Origin: Pseudomonadota bacterium
Lineage (GTDB): Bacteria; Myxococcota_A; UBA796; GCA-2862545
NCBI GenBank assembly: GCA_005776945.1
Contig: SXOB01000053.1
Coordinates: 1 to 64,000, forward strand
Direction of reading: 5' to 3'
DNA: 64,000 nucleotides
Shown here: piece by piece, positions 49,525-59,143 of the stretch
How positions within the stretch are numbered: position 1 is the stretch's first letter
Layout: each line of letters begins with the position of its first letter
Notes under the pieces: generated by a model
What the model was told of the DNA's origin: nothing
The model's database searches: none
Seen by the model: the letters and a program-made list of their open reading frames with translations, nothing else
Made by a program: the position numbers and the translations under genes

Positions 49525-51021
49525 GTGTCCGTCACAGTCTGGGGTGCAACGCTTGAGGGAGCCGACGCCACCGCCGTCCAGGTCGAAGTCGACCTGCTTC
49601 GGCGGCTGCCACGGCTGACGATTGTCGGGCTCGCGGCGCACGCCGTCAAAGAGAGCGCCGAACGCGTACGGTCCGCGATTCAAAGCGCTGGCCTCGAGTT
49701 TCCCCGACAACGCATCGTCGTGAATCTCGCGCCCGCCGACGTCCGCAAGGAGGGCACCGGGCTGGACCTCCCGCTCGCCCTTGGCATCCTCGCGGCCGCC
49801 GACCTCGTGCCTGCCGAGAGGCTGGCCGGCGCTTTGGCGGTCGGCGAACTCTCCCTTTCCGGGCAACTGCGCCCAGTTCGCGGCGCATTGAGTGTCGCCA
49901 TGCTCGGCCGACGCCTCGGAAGCACGGTCCTGTTGCCGTCGGCCATCGCACCGCAGGCCGCCCTCGCCAGCGGCGTCGACGTCCGCGGCTTTGACGACCT
50001 GGCCCAACTTGTCGCGTGGCTGCGCGGCGAAGTCGACGTCCCGCCGGCTCAGCCAGCCCCACCGACTGAACGGATCGACGCCATCGATTTCGCCGACGTC
50101 CGCGGACAGCCCCTCGCTCGGCGCGCGCTGGAAATCGCGGCCGCCGGTGCCCACCACGTCCTGCTCGTGGGGCCGCCAGGCTGCGGCAAATCGATGTTGG
50201 CCCAACGCCTCCCCACGATTCTGCCCCCAATGACCGCGGACGAAGCCCTCGAGGTCACCCGCGTCCACTCCGCCGCCGGCCTGCTCGGCGCCAATGCCCA
50301 CGTCGTCGCGCATCGGCCGTTTCGTGCGCCCCACCACTCCGTGTCGGCCGCCGGCATGATCGGCGACCGAACCCTGCGGCCCGGCGAGGTCCACCTCTCC
50401 CATCACGGCGTCCTTTTCTTGGACGAAGCTGCGGAATTCCCGCGAAACGTGCTCGAGGTGCTCCGGCAGCCCCTCGAAGACGGAATGGTCCGAATCACGC
50501 GCGCCGCGGGAACGCTCGAACTCCCCGCTCGGTTGACGCTCGTCCTGGCGACCAATGCGTGCCCCTGCGGCCAGAAGGGAGGCCTACGACCGTGCGTATG
50601 CCCAGACGGGGACGTCCAGCGCTACATGCGTCGCCTCTCGGGGCCCGTACTCGACCGCGTCGACCTCCGCGTCGACCTTGCGCCGATTCCCGGCCGCGAC
50701 TTGCTCCGCGGACCGCCGGGCGAAAGCAGCGCACGCGTACGGGACCGGGTCATCGCGGCGCGGGACCGCCAACTCGCCCGTCGCCAGGCGGGCCCCAACG
50801 GCCAGCTCGACGCCGCCACCGTGCGCGAGGTCGCCCACCTGAGTCCGTCCGCGTCCAACGTCCTCGAACGGGGCGCCGACGCGCACGCCTTGTCCGCCCG
50901 CGCCACGACGCGCGTCATCAAGGTCGCCCGGACGCTCGCCGATCTCGACGATTCGACGCCCGTCACCCCGGACCACATCGTCGAGGCGCTCAGCTTCCGC
51001 GGCGTCCCGGAGGCCGCGTGA
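49525..51021 (+). CDS. comM: YifB/ComM family Mg-chelatase-like AAA ATPase
   Basis: A 498-aa hexameric helicase-type ATPase promoting branch migration in natural transformation. The N-terminal Lon-like ChlI domain (about 1-175) is followed by the AAA core with [19 protein letters not shown] (Walker A, about residue 207), [12 protein letters not shown] (Walker B), the zinc-type [10 protein letters not shown]...CVCP cluster and the RVDLRVDL sensor region. GTG start preceded by CGAGG. dprA and recA elsewhere in this window fit the same transformation/recombination role. Confidence 0.94.
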   Translation: MSVTVWGATLEGADATAVQVEVDLLRRLPRLTIVGLAAHAVKESAERVRSAIQSAGLEFPRQRIVVNLAPADVRKEGTGLDLPLALGILAAADLVPAERLAGALAVGELSLSGQLRPVRGALSVAMLGRRLGSTVLLPSAIAPQAALASGVDVRGFDDLAQLVAWLRGEVDVPPAQPAPPTERIDAIDFADVRGQPLARRALEIAAAGAHHVLLVGPPGCGKSMLAQRLPTILPPMTADEALEVTRVHSAAGLLGANAHVVAHRPFRAPHHSVSAAGMIGDRTLRPGEVHLSHHGVLFLDEAAEFPRNVLEVLRQPLEDGMVRITRAAGTLELPARLTLVLATNACPCGQKGGLRPCVCPDGDVQRYMRRLSGPVLDRVDLRVDLAPIPGRDLLRGPPGESSARVRDRVIAARDRQLARRQAGPNGQLDAATVREVAHLSPSASNVLERGADAHALSARATTRVIKVARTLADLDDSTPVTPDHIVEALSFRGVPEAA

Positions 51022-51323
51022 TCCCGCTCGTCCTCAGCGTCGTGGTCGACCAGATCGACGCCGGCGTCGCCGCCATCGAGTTGCCAAACGGCCACCTCGC
51101 CTTGGCCGACCTCTCCCTGCTTCCCCCCGACGTCCGCGAAGGCGACCGCCTGAGCTGGACGGTCGGGCCCCCCATCGCGGAATCCCCGCGGTCGCCGCAA
51201 CCCTTTTGGTGTGGCGTTTTCAACGAGACACAGGACATCCCATGTACACAGAACCTCAACGCGCCGAAGCCCTCAACACGGCCCTCGACGCCATCTCCAA
51301 GCGGTACGGCTCCGGCGCCTTGA
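51018..51323 (+). CDS. DUF3006-like small protein overlapping recA
   Basis: GTG start overlaps the comM stop (GTGA). Residues 6-50 ([15 protein letters not shown]..., then [17 protein letters not shown]) match the small beta-barrel DUF3006 pattern, in which an Asp/Glu-rich strand is followed by PxxxxEGD. The domain is over by about residue 55. The frame then continues through the recA leader and 82 bases into recA before stopping at 51323, so the last ~45 residues are probably uninformative. Function unknown. Confidence 0.65.
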   Translation: MIPLVLSVVVDQIDAGVAAIELPNGHLALADLSLLPPDVREGDRLSWTVGPPIAESPRSPQPFWCGVFNETQDIPCTQNLNAPKPSTRPSTPSPSGTAPAP

Positions 51324-52228
51324 TGCGCCTTGGCGAGCGGCCTCTCAGTGAAGTCTCCGTCCTGCCGTCGGGCAGTGCCCGGCTCGACGACGCGCTTGGC
51401 GTTGGCGGCTACCCCCGCGGCCGCGTCGTGGAGGTCTTCGGCCCCGAAGCGAGCGGCAAGACGACGCTGGCCCTGCACGCCATCGCCGAAGTGCAGCGCA
51501 AAGGCGGCGTCGCCGCGATGATCGACGCCGAACACGCGTTGGACGTCGCCTACGCCAAGGCACTTGGCGTCAATGTCGATGCCCTCCTCGTGGCCCAGCC
51601 TGATTCGGGCGAACAGGCGCTGGACATCTGCGAGAGCCTCGTGCGCTCGGGCGCCGTCGACCTCGTCGTCGTCGACTCCGTGGCGGCCCTCACCCCACAG
51701 GCGGAGATCGAGGGGGACATGGGAGATCAGCACATCGGCCTGCAAGCGAGGCTGATGAGCCACGCCCTGCGGAAAATCACCGCCATCACCGCACGCACGC
51801 AGACGATCGTCCTCTTCATCAACCAAATCCGGCAGAAGATCGGAGTCACCTTCGGCAACGGCGAGGTCACGCCGGGGGGCAACGCGCTGAAGTTCTACTC
51901 GTCGGTCCGAATCGACATTCGTCGCATCGGCGCCCTGAAGAAGGGCGAAGAACTGATCGGCAGCAAGACGAGGATCAAGGTCGTCAAGAACACGGTCGCG
52001 CCGCCCTTCCGCGAGGCTGAAGTGGAGATCGTCTGGGGACGCGGCATCTGCAACGCCGGCGAACTCATCGACGCAGCGGAGGCGGCCGGCCTTTTCGCGA
52101 AGTCTGGCAGTTGGTACACGTTCGGTAGCGACAAGCTCGCCAACGGCCGCGAACAACTCCGAGAGTTGCTCCGCGCCGATGTTCAGACCGCCAACCGCGT
52201 TCGCACCGCGCTCGCCGAGGCCAAGTAG
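51242..52228 (+). CDS. recA: Recombinase RecA
   Basis: A 328-aa RecA. ATG 51242 ([18 protein letters not shown]) was chosen over the longer frame, with a weak AGGAC site. Walker [19 protein letters not shown], the MAW-like [17 protein letters not shown], Walker [15 protein letters not shown], loop L1 [24 protein letters not shown] (L1 core) and L2 [20 protein letters not shown] are all present. The C terminus stops right after the core (RTALAEAK), without the long acidic tail of E. coli RecA, so self-regulation by that tail is reduced. It catalyses strand exchange and LexA cleavage. Confidence 0.97.
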   Translation: MYTEPQRAEALNTALDAISKRYGSGALMRLGERPLSEVSVLPSGSARLDDALGVGGYPRGRVVEVFGPEASGKTTLALHAIAEVQRKGGVAAMIDAEHALDVAYAKALGVNVDALLVAQPDSGEQALDICESLVRSGAVDLVVVDSVAALTPQAEIEGDMGDQHIGLQARLMSHALRKITAITARTQTIVLFINQIRQKIGVTFGNGEVTPGGNALKFYSSVRIDIRRIGALKKGEELIGSKTRIKVVKNTVAPPFREAEVEIVWGRGICNAGELIDAAEAAGLFAKSGSWYTFGSDKLANGREQLRELLRADVQTANRVRTALAEAK

Positions 52229-52266
52229 ACCCCGGGGCCCCCGTCCGGCAAGGCCGGGCGGGGCGC

Positions 52267-53427
52267 CTACAACGGGCCCCAGGGGACGTCGTTCGGAACT
52301 GGCGGCGCGCCGCCCCACGGGGAGTCCGCCGGCGGTGCCGGCTCCGGCGCCTCCGGCGTAGCGGGAATCGGTGGAAGGTCAGGCGCCACGGGTGCCGTCG
52401 CCGTCGCAGGCGCTGTGTCGCCCGGCGCGCGCGCCAACGCGCCTGCCTTCGACCGCCGCTGCACCGGAATCGACAGAACCGTCGCATTCACGGAAAGCCC
52501 AAAGAACGGCGCAATCCGAAGGCGGCTGTTGAGCCCTGGGTCGGCGATCTCCACCGCTTCCATCAGCCCTAGGCCCGCGTCCATCGACAGGCTCAGCGTC
52601 GCGTCGTCGCCGCCGATCGGCGCCTGCAGGTCGATCGGCGAGAACATCGCCGCCACCGGCATCGTGGGTGGATCGCCGCCGTCGTCCGACACCGCGGTTC
52701 CCCAAACGCCGGCCGCGACGCGGACACTCTGGCAAACGGCCGTCGCCTGATCGAACAACGCCGCACGAAGCTTCAGTGCCACCGGCGATAGCGTGAGGCC
52801 CGTCACGAGCCGTTTGTCGCAATTCGGCTCGGACGCTTGGCAGCCGGTCCAAGACGCGTCGACAAGTGCCAGATCTCCCGCGGGGATGCCCTCGACGGCC
52901 GACGGTGACGCAAGTCCGGGAATGACCTCCGTCACGACGAGGGCCGCATTTGCGGCCACGACCTGCACCTCGAAGCGCGGCACGTCGACCTGCTCGACCC
53001 GCCACGGCATCGCTGGTCCCTCCCAGACCTTCTCCCCACTGGTGACGACGACGCGCGCCGTACCCGACGTCCGCCAGTCCCCGTCCGGAATCGGCGCCGT
53101 TTCCCCCACGAAAGCCGGGTACCGCTGAATCGTCCACCGCTCGGCGCCCGCGGGCCAACTCGACGGCAACGCATCCGACAGTCGATGGGTGACGGTGCCG
53201 ACGCCGTGGACCTGGACCTCGACCTGGACGACCCCACCAGCGAGGCTTGCGCAGTCGGGGTTCGGGGCCAGCCGTGCCTCAAACATGAGCCGTTCGGACT
53301 CTTCCGCCGACCGCGTCGTCGAGAAGGGTTTGGAGAACCCGCCCGACACGCGCGCGCGAACACCGACCTCAACGCACTCGGCGACCAAGTGGCTGATGGG
53401 GGACGGGGCATCCACGGGCAACGGCAT
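52267..53427 (-). CDS. Unknown 386-aa protein with Pro/Ala-rich tail
   Basis: ATG 53427 has GGAGG four bases upstream, which decides the start. No signal peptide or membrane helix is seen. The first ~330 residues look like a series of beta-rich segments (for example VQVEVQVHGVGTVTHRL, TARVVVTSGEKVWEG, RFEVQVVAANAALVVTEV), containing DASWTGCQASEPNCDKR with two Cys. The end (from ~335) is Pro/Ala-rich: APDLPPIPATPEAPEPAPP. I recognise no family. It ends 38 bases from the recA stop and stands 62 bases behind the next minus-strand gene. Confidence 0.6.
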   Translation of the reverse strand: MPLPVDAPSPISHLVAECVEVGVRARVSGGFSKPFSTTRSAEESERLMFEARLAPNPDCASLAGGVVQVEVQVHGVGTVTHRLSDALPSSWPAGAERWTIQRYPAFVGETAPIPDGDWRTSGTARVVVTSGEKVWEGPAMPWRVEQVDVPRFEVQVVAANAALVVTEVIPGLASPSAVEGIPAGDLALVDASWTGCQASEPNCDKRLVTGLTLSPVALKLRAALFDQATAVCQSVRVAAGVWGTAVSDDGGDPPTMPVAAMFSPIDLQAPIGGDDATLSLSMDAGLGLMEAVEIADPGLNSRLRIAPFFGLSVNATVLSIPVQRRSKAGALARAPGDTAPATATAPVAPDLPPIPATPEAPEPAPPADSPWGGAPPVPNDVPWGPL

Positions 53428-53489
53428 TCGACCTCCAGCCGCCTTTGTCGCACGATTTCGCGCCCTGGCAAAGACGGATCAGACGGTAG

Positions 53490-54584
53490 TCAGGCACTCC
53501 CGAAGAACGACGACATCGGCCGGGCCCGCACCTCGCCCGGATCGGCAGAGCCCATGACCGCGTCCAACGCCCACACTTCCCGACCGGAAGCGTCGCGCAG
53601 TCGACCAGCAAAACAACGACCCGCCACGCCAGTGCCTCCCCACGCGTCCGCAAGCGTCTCCAGCCACTCTGCCTGCCGGTACCCACCGACGAAGGCCACC
53701 CGGGCCTCGCTCCGCAACGGCCCGAAGGCCGTGGCGAGCCCGGTCCACAACGTCCCGGCGGCCACCCGATCCTCGGCGTCGTCGGGCACCCCATGGACCG
53801 CGGCCAGCACGGGCCGCTGGGTGCTGCCAGCCCGCTCGAAGAACAGGCTCAGGCCCGTGGACGCCAACCGCTCGCGACGCCGGCGCAAGCCGTCGAATCC
53901 GTCCGCCGTTCGGAGCCAAGCCGTCGCGGCCACGGCCGTCCAATCCACGACGTACAGATCGTCGCGGCCCGTCAATCGGCGCGCAAGGCCTTGGGCCGAC
54001 GCCAAGCACCGGTCCACGTGGCTGTCACCGACCTCGGGGACGACCGCAGCGAAGGCCTCGGTGGCCGCCGCCCGCAAGGCTCTCCAACCCGGTCCGGCCG
54101 GCTGGCCGCAAACAGGCGCGTCCCGAAGCCCGGTGCCAAGGACGGACAGCCGCCCTTCGGTGACGCCGTCGCGCAGCCGGTCCCGCGCCGTCGCCCGCTC
54201 GGCCCGCACGCGTGCGGGGTCGCGAATCAGCCACTCCAGCGGCGTTCGCCCAAACGTGTAGGCGCCCGAAATCGCCGAATTGGACATCGGGACCGCCGAC
54301 CATGCGCCGATGACGATGGGCCCAGGCATGGACGCCGCAAGCGCAAGATCCAGCAGTGAGAACGTCGGCCCGTGGCTCGGCGCCACGTGGTGGGCCGTCG
54401 TGAACACCCCATGCCGAGCGACAGCCTCGGCGACCCCCACCGCGGACGCCGGCAACGCGTCGCGAAGCGCGCTGAGCCACACGTCCGGCCAGTTGGCACC
54501 CTCGACCGGCCCGGCCAGTTCATCGGCAACGGACGCGAGGCTGCGGTCCGACACCGCTTGCCGCCAGGCCTCGATCCGGCTCAC
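53490..54584 (-). CDS. Unknown 364-aa protein coupled to an ATP-grasp gene
   Basis: GTG 54584 overlaps the ATP-grasp stop (GTGA), which decides the start. The most distinctive region is HGVFTTAHHVAPSHGPTFSLLD (about residues 58-79), with paired His, followed by IVIGAWSAVPMSNSAISGAYTFGRTP, suggesting a ligand-binding pocket. Later FVGGYRQAEWLETLADAWGG (about 315) is also well formed. No signal peptide. I recognise no family. The tight coupling to a glutathionylspermidine-synthase-like enzyme suggests a shared small-molecule or peptide pathway. Confidence 0.6.
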   Translation of the reverse strand: MSRIEAWRQAVSDRSLASVADELAGPVEGANWPDVWLSALRDALPASAVGVAEAVARHGVFTTAHHVAPSHGPTFSLLDLALAASMPGPIVIGAWSAVPMSNSAISGAYTFGRTPLEWLIRDPARVRAERATARDRLRDGVTEGRLSVLGTGLRDAPVCGQPAGPGWRALRAAATEAFAAVVPEVGDSHVDRCLASAQGLARRLTGRDDLYVVDWTAVAATAWLRTADGFDGLRRRRERLASTGLSLFFERAGSTQRPVLAAVHGVPDDAEDRVAAGTLWTGLATAFGPLRSEARVAFVGGYRQAEWLETLADAWGGTGVAGRCFAGRLRDASGREVWALDAVMGSADPGEVRARPMSSFFGSA

Positions 54585-55927
54585 GCGCCCATCAGCAGGG
54601 GGATCACGCCCCCGCCTCCGACGATGTTGACCACGTCGTCCGTCGACCCCCGAACGACGGCGCCCCAACCCGGGTCGGGCAGCCCCACGCTCGCGTAGTG
54701 CGACAGGTCGACGAACAACTCCGCCGGGATGACTCCTTCGGCCGTCGCCAACCGATGCGACTCCACCCGTGGTTCGACCCGTTCCTGCACGATGAAGCCG
54801 CCACCGCGAGGGTCAGACGCACACGCCCCGACGAGCTCCGCCCAGGTCATCGGACGCCCGAAGGCCGCCAATACGCGGGTCCCAAAACCCGAGCCCTGTC
54901 GTCCGCTGCCGACGAAGACCGCTCGCCCGCCGTAGTCCCAGCTCCGTTTGAGCACGAAGCGGTCCGGGTCGCGCGCCACGTGGTCAAGGACGTCGACCTC
55001 GCGTCCATCGGGACCGAGACTGCGCCCGGCCATCAGCCGCCGGGTCCATGGGATGACGGAGAGGACGTCCGCGTCGATCTGCGCCACAGTTGCGAGGTCC
55101 CCGTCGTGTTCCGCCTCCGAAAGCAGAGCGAGAACGGCCTTGACTTCGAACTGGCTCGCCGGCGGGTTGAACAGCGCCACCTTGGGATCGGACAGGAGGG
55201 CGATGGCCTCCGGGGCCGCATCGCCCTCGAGGCGTCTCACGAAAAGATGGCGGTAGACGAAGTCGAAGGCCCATCCATCCGCGGTCCACCCCCCCTCTCC
55301 GTGGTGCAATTGGTCCGGGTAGACGATGCGGACCGCCGGCCCGCGCTCACGCCAGGCCGCTGCGATGCCATTGAGCTCGCCAAGCTGCGCGTCGTTGCGG
55401 CGCGCCAAGATGGCGACCCGCTCAGGCGCGTGCCCAAGCCGACTCCGCCCCGCCTCGGTCAGCACGCGGATCAGGGCAGCCGTGTTCGATGGTGTCGCCG
55501 CGGGAGCCGTCGGGCCGTAGAGCGAACGCCAGCACGTGGTGGCGACGTCGCCGTAGTGCTGCATCGCAGGAATCGTCGCGTTCAGTTCGAGCGCCCGCAG
55601 GCCGTCGCCGTCGAAGTAGTCGACTCGCGACACCGCCAGGGCCTCGACGGGAACCCGCTCAGCGAAGTGGCGCTCGAGCGGCGAAAGGGCCGGACGAACG
55701 ACATCGGGGACCCGCCCCGCGAGAGCAGCGTTGGCCAAGCGAACGATGGCCGAGGCAATGTCCCGGCTGACGTGCGCCGCGTGCTTCAACTCCGCCGCCG
55801 AGCGCAGGGTCGCTGTGGTCGTCGTCGGAATCGGCCGGGTACTGCCGTCCGGCAGGGTCACCGTCAACCCAGCAGCTGACGCCCTCGCGGCGAGTTCCGG
55901 GGCCAGCGCATCGTCCAGCGCGAACAT
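54581..55927 (-). CDS. Circularly permuted ATP-grasp ligase-like protein
   Basis: A 448-aa protein. The C-terminal half carries ATP-grasp features: RFVLKRSWDYGGRAVFVG (nucleotide-binding Lys and Gly loop, about residue 325), GFIVQERVEPRVE and HYASVGLPDPGWGAVVRGS, then VNIVGGGGVIPLL at the end. The order and spacing resemble the glutathionylspermidine-synthase/PF14403 ATP-grasp group, which form amide bonds through an acyl phosphate. YFDGDGLRALELNATIPAMQHYGD (about 105-128) supplies the metal-type Asn/Glu. Substrates unknown; the paired upstream-coupled gene is the best clue. Confidence 0.75.
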   Translation of the reverse strand: MFALDDALAPELAARASAAGLTVTLPDGSTRPIPTTTTATLRSAAELKHAAHVSRDIASAIVRLANAALAGRVPDVVRPALSPLERHFAERVPVEALAVSRVDYFDGDGLRALELNATIPAMQHYGDVATTCWRSLYGPTAPAATPSNTAALIRVLTEAGRSRLGHAPERVAILARRNDAQLGELNGIAAAWRERGPAVRIVYPDQLHHGEGGWTADGWAFDFVYRHLFVRRLEGDAAPEAIALLSDPKVALFNPPASQFEVKAVLALLSEAEHDGDLATVAQIDADVLSVIPWTRRLMAGRSLGPDGREVDVLDHVARDPDRFVLKRSWDYGGRAVFVGSGRQGSGFGTRVLAAFGRPMTWAELVGACASDPRGGGFIVQERVEPRVESHRLATAEGVIPAELFVDLSHYASVGLPDPGWGAVVRGSTDDVVNIVGGGGVIPLLMGA

Positions 55928-55954
55928 CGGGCCCCTCTACCCCGTCACCCTCGT

Positions 55955-55970
55955 GCGGCGCTGGCGCCGC
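55955..55970. repeat. GC-rich perfect inverted repeat in a divergent promoter region
   Basis: GCGGCGC and GCGCCGC flank TG in the 119 bases between the ATP-grasp gene (minus) and the FG-GAP lipoprotein (plus). It could be an operator or a hairpin in the leader of either gene; nothing in the sequence distinguishes these. Confidence 0.35.
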
Positions 55971-56046
55971 AACGTCTCGCGTTGTCCCCTTTCGTCCTGG
56001 GACCGTGCTTGGCTTGATTATTGATGACGGCCGGGCCGGAGGCGCC

Positions 56047-57831
56047 ATGACGCGCGTTGGACCCCTGCTACTCCTGGCCGCATGCTCGGAGTACGACATC
56101 GCTCGACCCGCGCCAGAAGTGACCCTTACGGCGACCACGCCGCTTGGCCTCTGCGGCGCGATGGAAGCGCCCTCGGTTCCCGTTGAACCCCAACTGGACT
56201 GCTCCGTCCCGCTGCAGGAAGGCACGTTCACGCCCGAAATCGAATGGCAAGTCCAAGGCCACAACGGGTACGGCCCCCCGGTGGTCGGGCAATTGGACGA
56301 CGACAACAACGATGGCCTGATCGACACCAACGACACGCCCGACATTGCCTACGTGTCGAACAACGGGGAAGGCGTCGTGTTCGTCAACGGCAAGACGGGC
56401 GCCGTCATGGGGATCGTCCCTGCCAACTACGACGGCGTCGAAGGCTTGGCGATCGGCGACCTCGAGGGCGATGGCGCACCCGAGCTGATCGTGGCTGAAG
56501 ACGCGAATACGATCGTCGCCATCACGCCCAGAGGCGAGTTCCTCTGGCGCACGGACATCGATACGGCCGGCCTCTTCGACTTCCTGTACCCGGCCATCGC
56601 CGACATGGACGGCGACGGAATCGCCGAAGTTACCGCGGGCCGTTCGATCCTCGATGCCGACGGCCGCATCCTCGGCCAAGGCACCCTTGGCGTGGGCGCC
56701 GTGCCCAATCAAGGCGGGTCCTACGTGGAAGGGGCCGTGTCGATCCCCGTGGACCTCGACGGCGACGGCCTCCTCGAACTCGTGACCGGCAACGCCGCAT
56801 ACAACATCGACGGCTCCATCAAGTACTCCAACGGCCTGCCCGACGGCTGTCCGGCCGTCGCGGACTTCGACGGCGATGGGGAACCCGAGGTGTTCGCCGT
56901 CTCCGGCAACACGGTGTTCGCCATGGAATCCGACCTCACGCCGACCGGGTTCAGCGCGACGTTCGCGAATACCAACTACATCGGGCCGCCTGCCGCGGAC
57001 GATCTTGATGGGGACGGGCTCCCCGAGGTCGTCGTCGTCGGCTCCGGCGAAATGCGCGCCTACGATTTTTGGGGCGACATGAAATGGGCCGTGCCCGTCC
57101 AGGACACCTCGGGTGCGGCGGGACCCATCCTCTTCGACTTCGAACAGGACGGCTACCCCGAGATCGTCTACGCGGACGAGGAGTTCGTACGCGTCTACAA
57201 CGGCCTCGACGGCAGCGTGAAGCTCGTTTCGGACCAACACAGCTCGGCCACCGGCTTCGAAACCCCAATTGTCGCGGACGTCGACGCTGACGGCGAAGTC
57301 GAGATTCTCGTCCTCCACGGGTCGGGCAACAAGGGCCTTTCGAGCTTCGGCGACGCGGATCACACCTGGCCGCCAGGCCGGCAGACGTGGAACCAGCATG
57401 CGTACAGCATCACGAACGTGAACGACGACCTGACGATTCCGTCAGCCGTGACGCCGAACTGGGACGTCTACAACAACTTCCGGTCGGGCAACGCGAACCT
57501 CCCGCCGGACAACTGGCGCGAGTTGAATCTCGAAGTCCTCGAGATCTGTATCGACGGCTGCCCCGCGGAGTTGGCCATCCTGGTACGGGTTTCGAACGAA
57601 GGCACCGAAGCTGCGGACGGTGTGACGGTCGTCGTCGAAGCGGGCGTCGAGGGCGTCGTCGCCGAAGTCGAGATTCCCGGGCCCATCGAAGCGGGCATGT
57701 CGAGCGAAGGCGTGACGATTCGATTCGACCCCAGGAATCTGGGTGACATCGAACCCGTCGTACGGCTTGGTAGCGGAGCGCTTGGCTCTTGCGATCCGGA
57801 CGACGACGTCGTGGCCATCGAAGGCTGTTGA
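56047..57831 (+). CDS. FG-GAP/VCBS repeat surface lipoprotein
   Basis: A 594-aa predicted lipoprotein; ATG 56047 with GGAGG before it; signal MTRVGPLLLLAAC (Cys13). It has a beta-propeller built of FG-GAP-like repeats with calcium loops: VGQLDDDNNDGLIDTND, IGDLEGDGAPELIV, IADMDGDGIAEVTAG, VADFDGDGEPEVFAV, ADDLDGDGLPEVVVV and VADVDADGEVEILVL. A CARDB-like Ig domain follows (LAILVRVSNEGTEAADGVTVVVEA and onward). Such proteins mediate adhesion or bind polysaccharide at the surface. The stop is directly adjacent to the convergent dprA stop. Confidence 0.88.
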   Translation: MTRVGPLLLLAACSEYDIARPAPEVTLTATTPLGLCGAMEAPSVPVEPQLDCSVPLQEGTFTPEIEWQVQGHNGYGPPVVGQLDDDNNDGLIDTNDTPDIAYVSNNGEGVVFVNGKTGAVMGIVPANYDGVEGLAIGDLEGDGAPELIVAEDANTIVAITPRGEFLWRTDIDTAGLFDFLYPAIADMDGDGIAEVTAGRSILDADGRILGQGTLGVGAVPNQGGSYVEGAVSIPVDLDGDGLLELVTGNAAYNIDGSIKYSNGLPDGCPAVADFDGDGEPEVFAVSGNTVFAMESDLTPTGFSATFANTNYIGPPAADDLDGDGLPEVVVVGSGEMRAYDFWGDMKWAVPVQDTSGAAGPILFDFEQDGYPEIVYADEEFVRVYNGLDGSVKLVSDQHSSATGFETPIVADVDADGEVEILVLHGSGNKGLSSFGDADHTWPPGRQTWNQHAYSITNVNDDLTIPSAVTPNWDVYNNFRSGNANLPPDNWRELNLEVLEICIDGCPAELAILVRVSNEGTEAADGVTVVVEAGVEGVVAEVEIPGPIEAGMSSEGVTIRFDPRNLGDIEPVVRLGSGALGSCDPDDDVVAIEGC

Positions 57832-58827
57832 TCAGGCGGGGGCCCATCGACCCCCGGCCATCCGGACGATGCGGCCATCCATTTCGGCCATCGCAAGAAG
57901 CCGACTGAGCGCCCGCACGTCGATCCCAGCCACCTGGGCGGCCTCCTCGATCCGCGCGCCCTGAAACAGGGCCACCTCCCACACTTGCCTGGACGCGCGC
58001 GGCCCCCCGCTCAGTGTCGCCACAAAGGCGTCCGGGTCCTGGATGACCGAGGCCCCTTCGTCCCGCAGCTTTGCGCAGCCCTCCGACCAGTCCTCGCCTG
58101 CCTTCGGGGCTACGACGGCCACCTCTCGCCCACACTCCCCCGCCAAACGCGCCGTGATCAGTGCGCCGCTGCGCTTGGGCGCCTCGACGACGATCACGAC
58201 TTCGGCCAACGCCGCCACGACGGCGTTGCGGGCTGGAAATCGCCAAGGGTCCGGCATCACGTCGTCCGGCCACAGCGACACAGCGGCTCCGCCGCGCTCC
58301 AGGAGCGCTGCGCGCAGGCCGCGGTGGGCCGGCGGCGCCGTTGTGCCCAGCCCATGCCCGAACACGGCGACCGTTCGGCCTATGGCCCCTCGGTGAGCAG
58401 CCCCATCGATGCCGCGGGCCAGCCCGCTGATCACAGTCAAACCGGCGCCGGTCAACGCCGACCCGAGGTGCCGGGCGACGGCATCGCCATGAGCGGTACT
58501 TCGCCGGGTGCCAACGACGGCCACCGACCTCTCTCCTAGCCGTTCGGGCTCGCCCTCCACGAGGAGCGCGCCAGGAGGAAGGGGGAGGACGCAGAGCCGG
58601 GCAGGCCAATCGGCCGTCCCCACGAGGAGCGGCCGCCCGCGAGACCGCAAGCCTGGCAGTCGGCGCCAGGTGGCAATCGTTTTGGATCGCGCGCCATGGA
58701 GCATCAGGCCGTCGGGCCCACGCCGCTCCAACTCCGCTGCGGACCCGGCAAGGCGGGCCGCTTCCACCCATCGGATGGCTCCGCCTAGCCGCAGCGCCCC
58801 ATGCCAGAACGGAGAGACCTCGTACAT
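57832..58827 (-). CDS. dprA: DNA processing protein DprA
   Basis: A 331-aa protein that loads RecA on incoming single-stranded DNA during transformation. The Rossmann-like core is clear: SVAVVGTRRSTAHGDAVAR (about residues 100-118), VISGLARGIDGAAHRGA and FPARNAVVAALAEVVIVVEA, then a C-terminal winged helix (VWEVALFQGARIEEAAQVAGID...LLAMAEMDGRI). The usual helix-hairpin-helix at the N terminus is weak here. Divergent from the small gene at 58907. Confidence 0.93.
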   Translation of the reverse strand: MYEVSPFWHGALRLGGAIRWVEAARLAGSAAELERRGPDGLMLHGARSKTIATWRRLPGLRSRGRPLLVGTADWPARLCVLPLPPGALLVEGEPERLGERSVAVVGTRRSTAHGDAVARHLGSALTGAGLTVISGLARGIDGAAHRGAIGRTVAVFGHGLGTTAPPAHRGLRAALLERGGAAVSLWPDDVMPDPWRFPARNAVVAALAEVVIVVEAPKRSGALITARLAGECGREVAVVAPKAGEDWSEGCAKLRDEGASVIQDPDAFVATLSGGPRASRQVWEVALFQGARIEEAAQVAGIDVRALSRLLAMAEMDGRIVRMAGGRWAPA

Positions 58828-58906
58828 GGGGGCCGCCTACTTGGCGCGAGCAACCCAAGGGGCACCTCGGCACCGGCGCTTCCGTTAGGTGGGCGGGGGA
58901 GGCCAA

Positions 58907-59143
58907 GTGAGCGTCGCCATCCGCGTCGAAGGTCAGGCGGCCGCCTGGCTCAAACTCCTCGTCGAATTCGGCCATGCCGACGAGGCTACTGTCGAGGCCT
59001 GGTGGATGGACCTCGCCGACGAGGCACACGGCAACGTGATCACGATCGATATGGTGCGCCGCTTTGCCGCAGCTGAATTGGCCCCCGAGGGCATTCCGGA
59101 AAAGGGCCCGCTGCTCGAAGACTGGAAGCTGCTGTTTTCGTGA
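58907..59143 (+). CDS. 78-aa conserved-looking small protein between dprA and xer
   Basis: GTG 58907 is preceded by a strong GGGGGAGG site, which rules out the longer frame. Residues 1-8 form a short strand; the rest is acidic helices with three Trp and one recognisable pattern ([22 protein letters not shown], about 11-32). It ends [10 protein letters not shown], and its stop overlaps the Xer start (GTGA). It occupies the position of smg (DUF494) next to dprA in other proteobacteria, but I see no convincing similarity. Function unknown. Confidence 0.65.
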   Translation: MSVAIRVEGQAAAWLKLLVEFGHADEATVEAWWMDLADEAHGNVITIDMVRRFAAAELAPEGIPEKGPLLEDWKLLFS

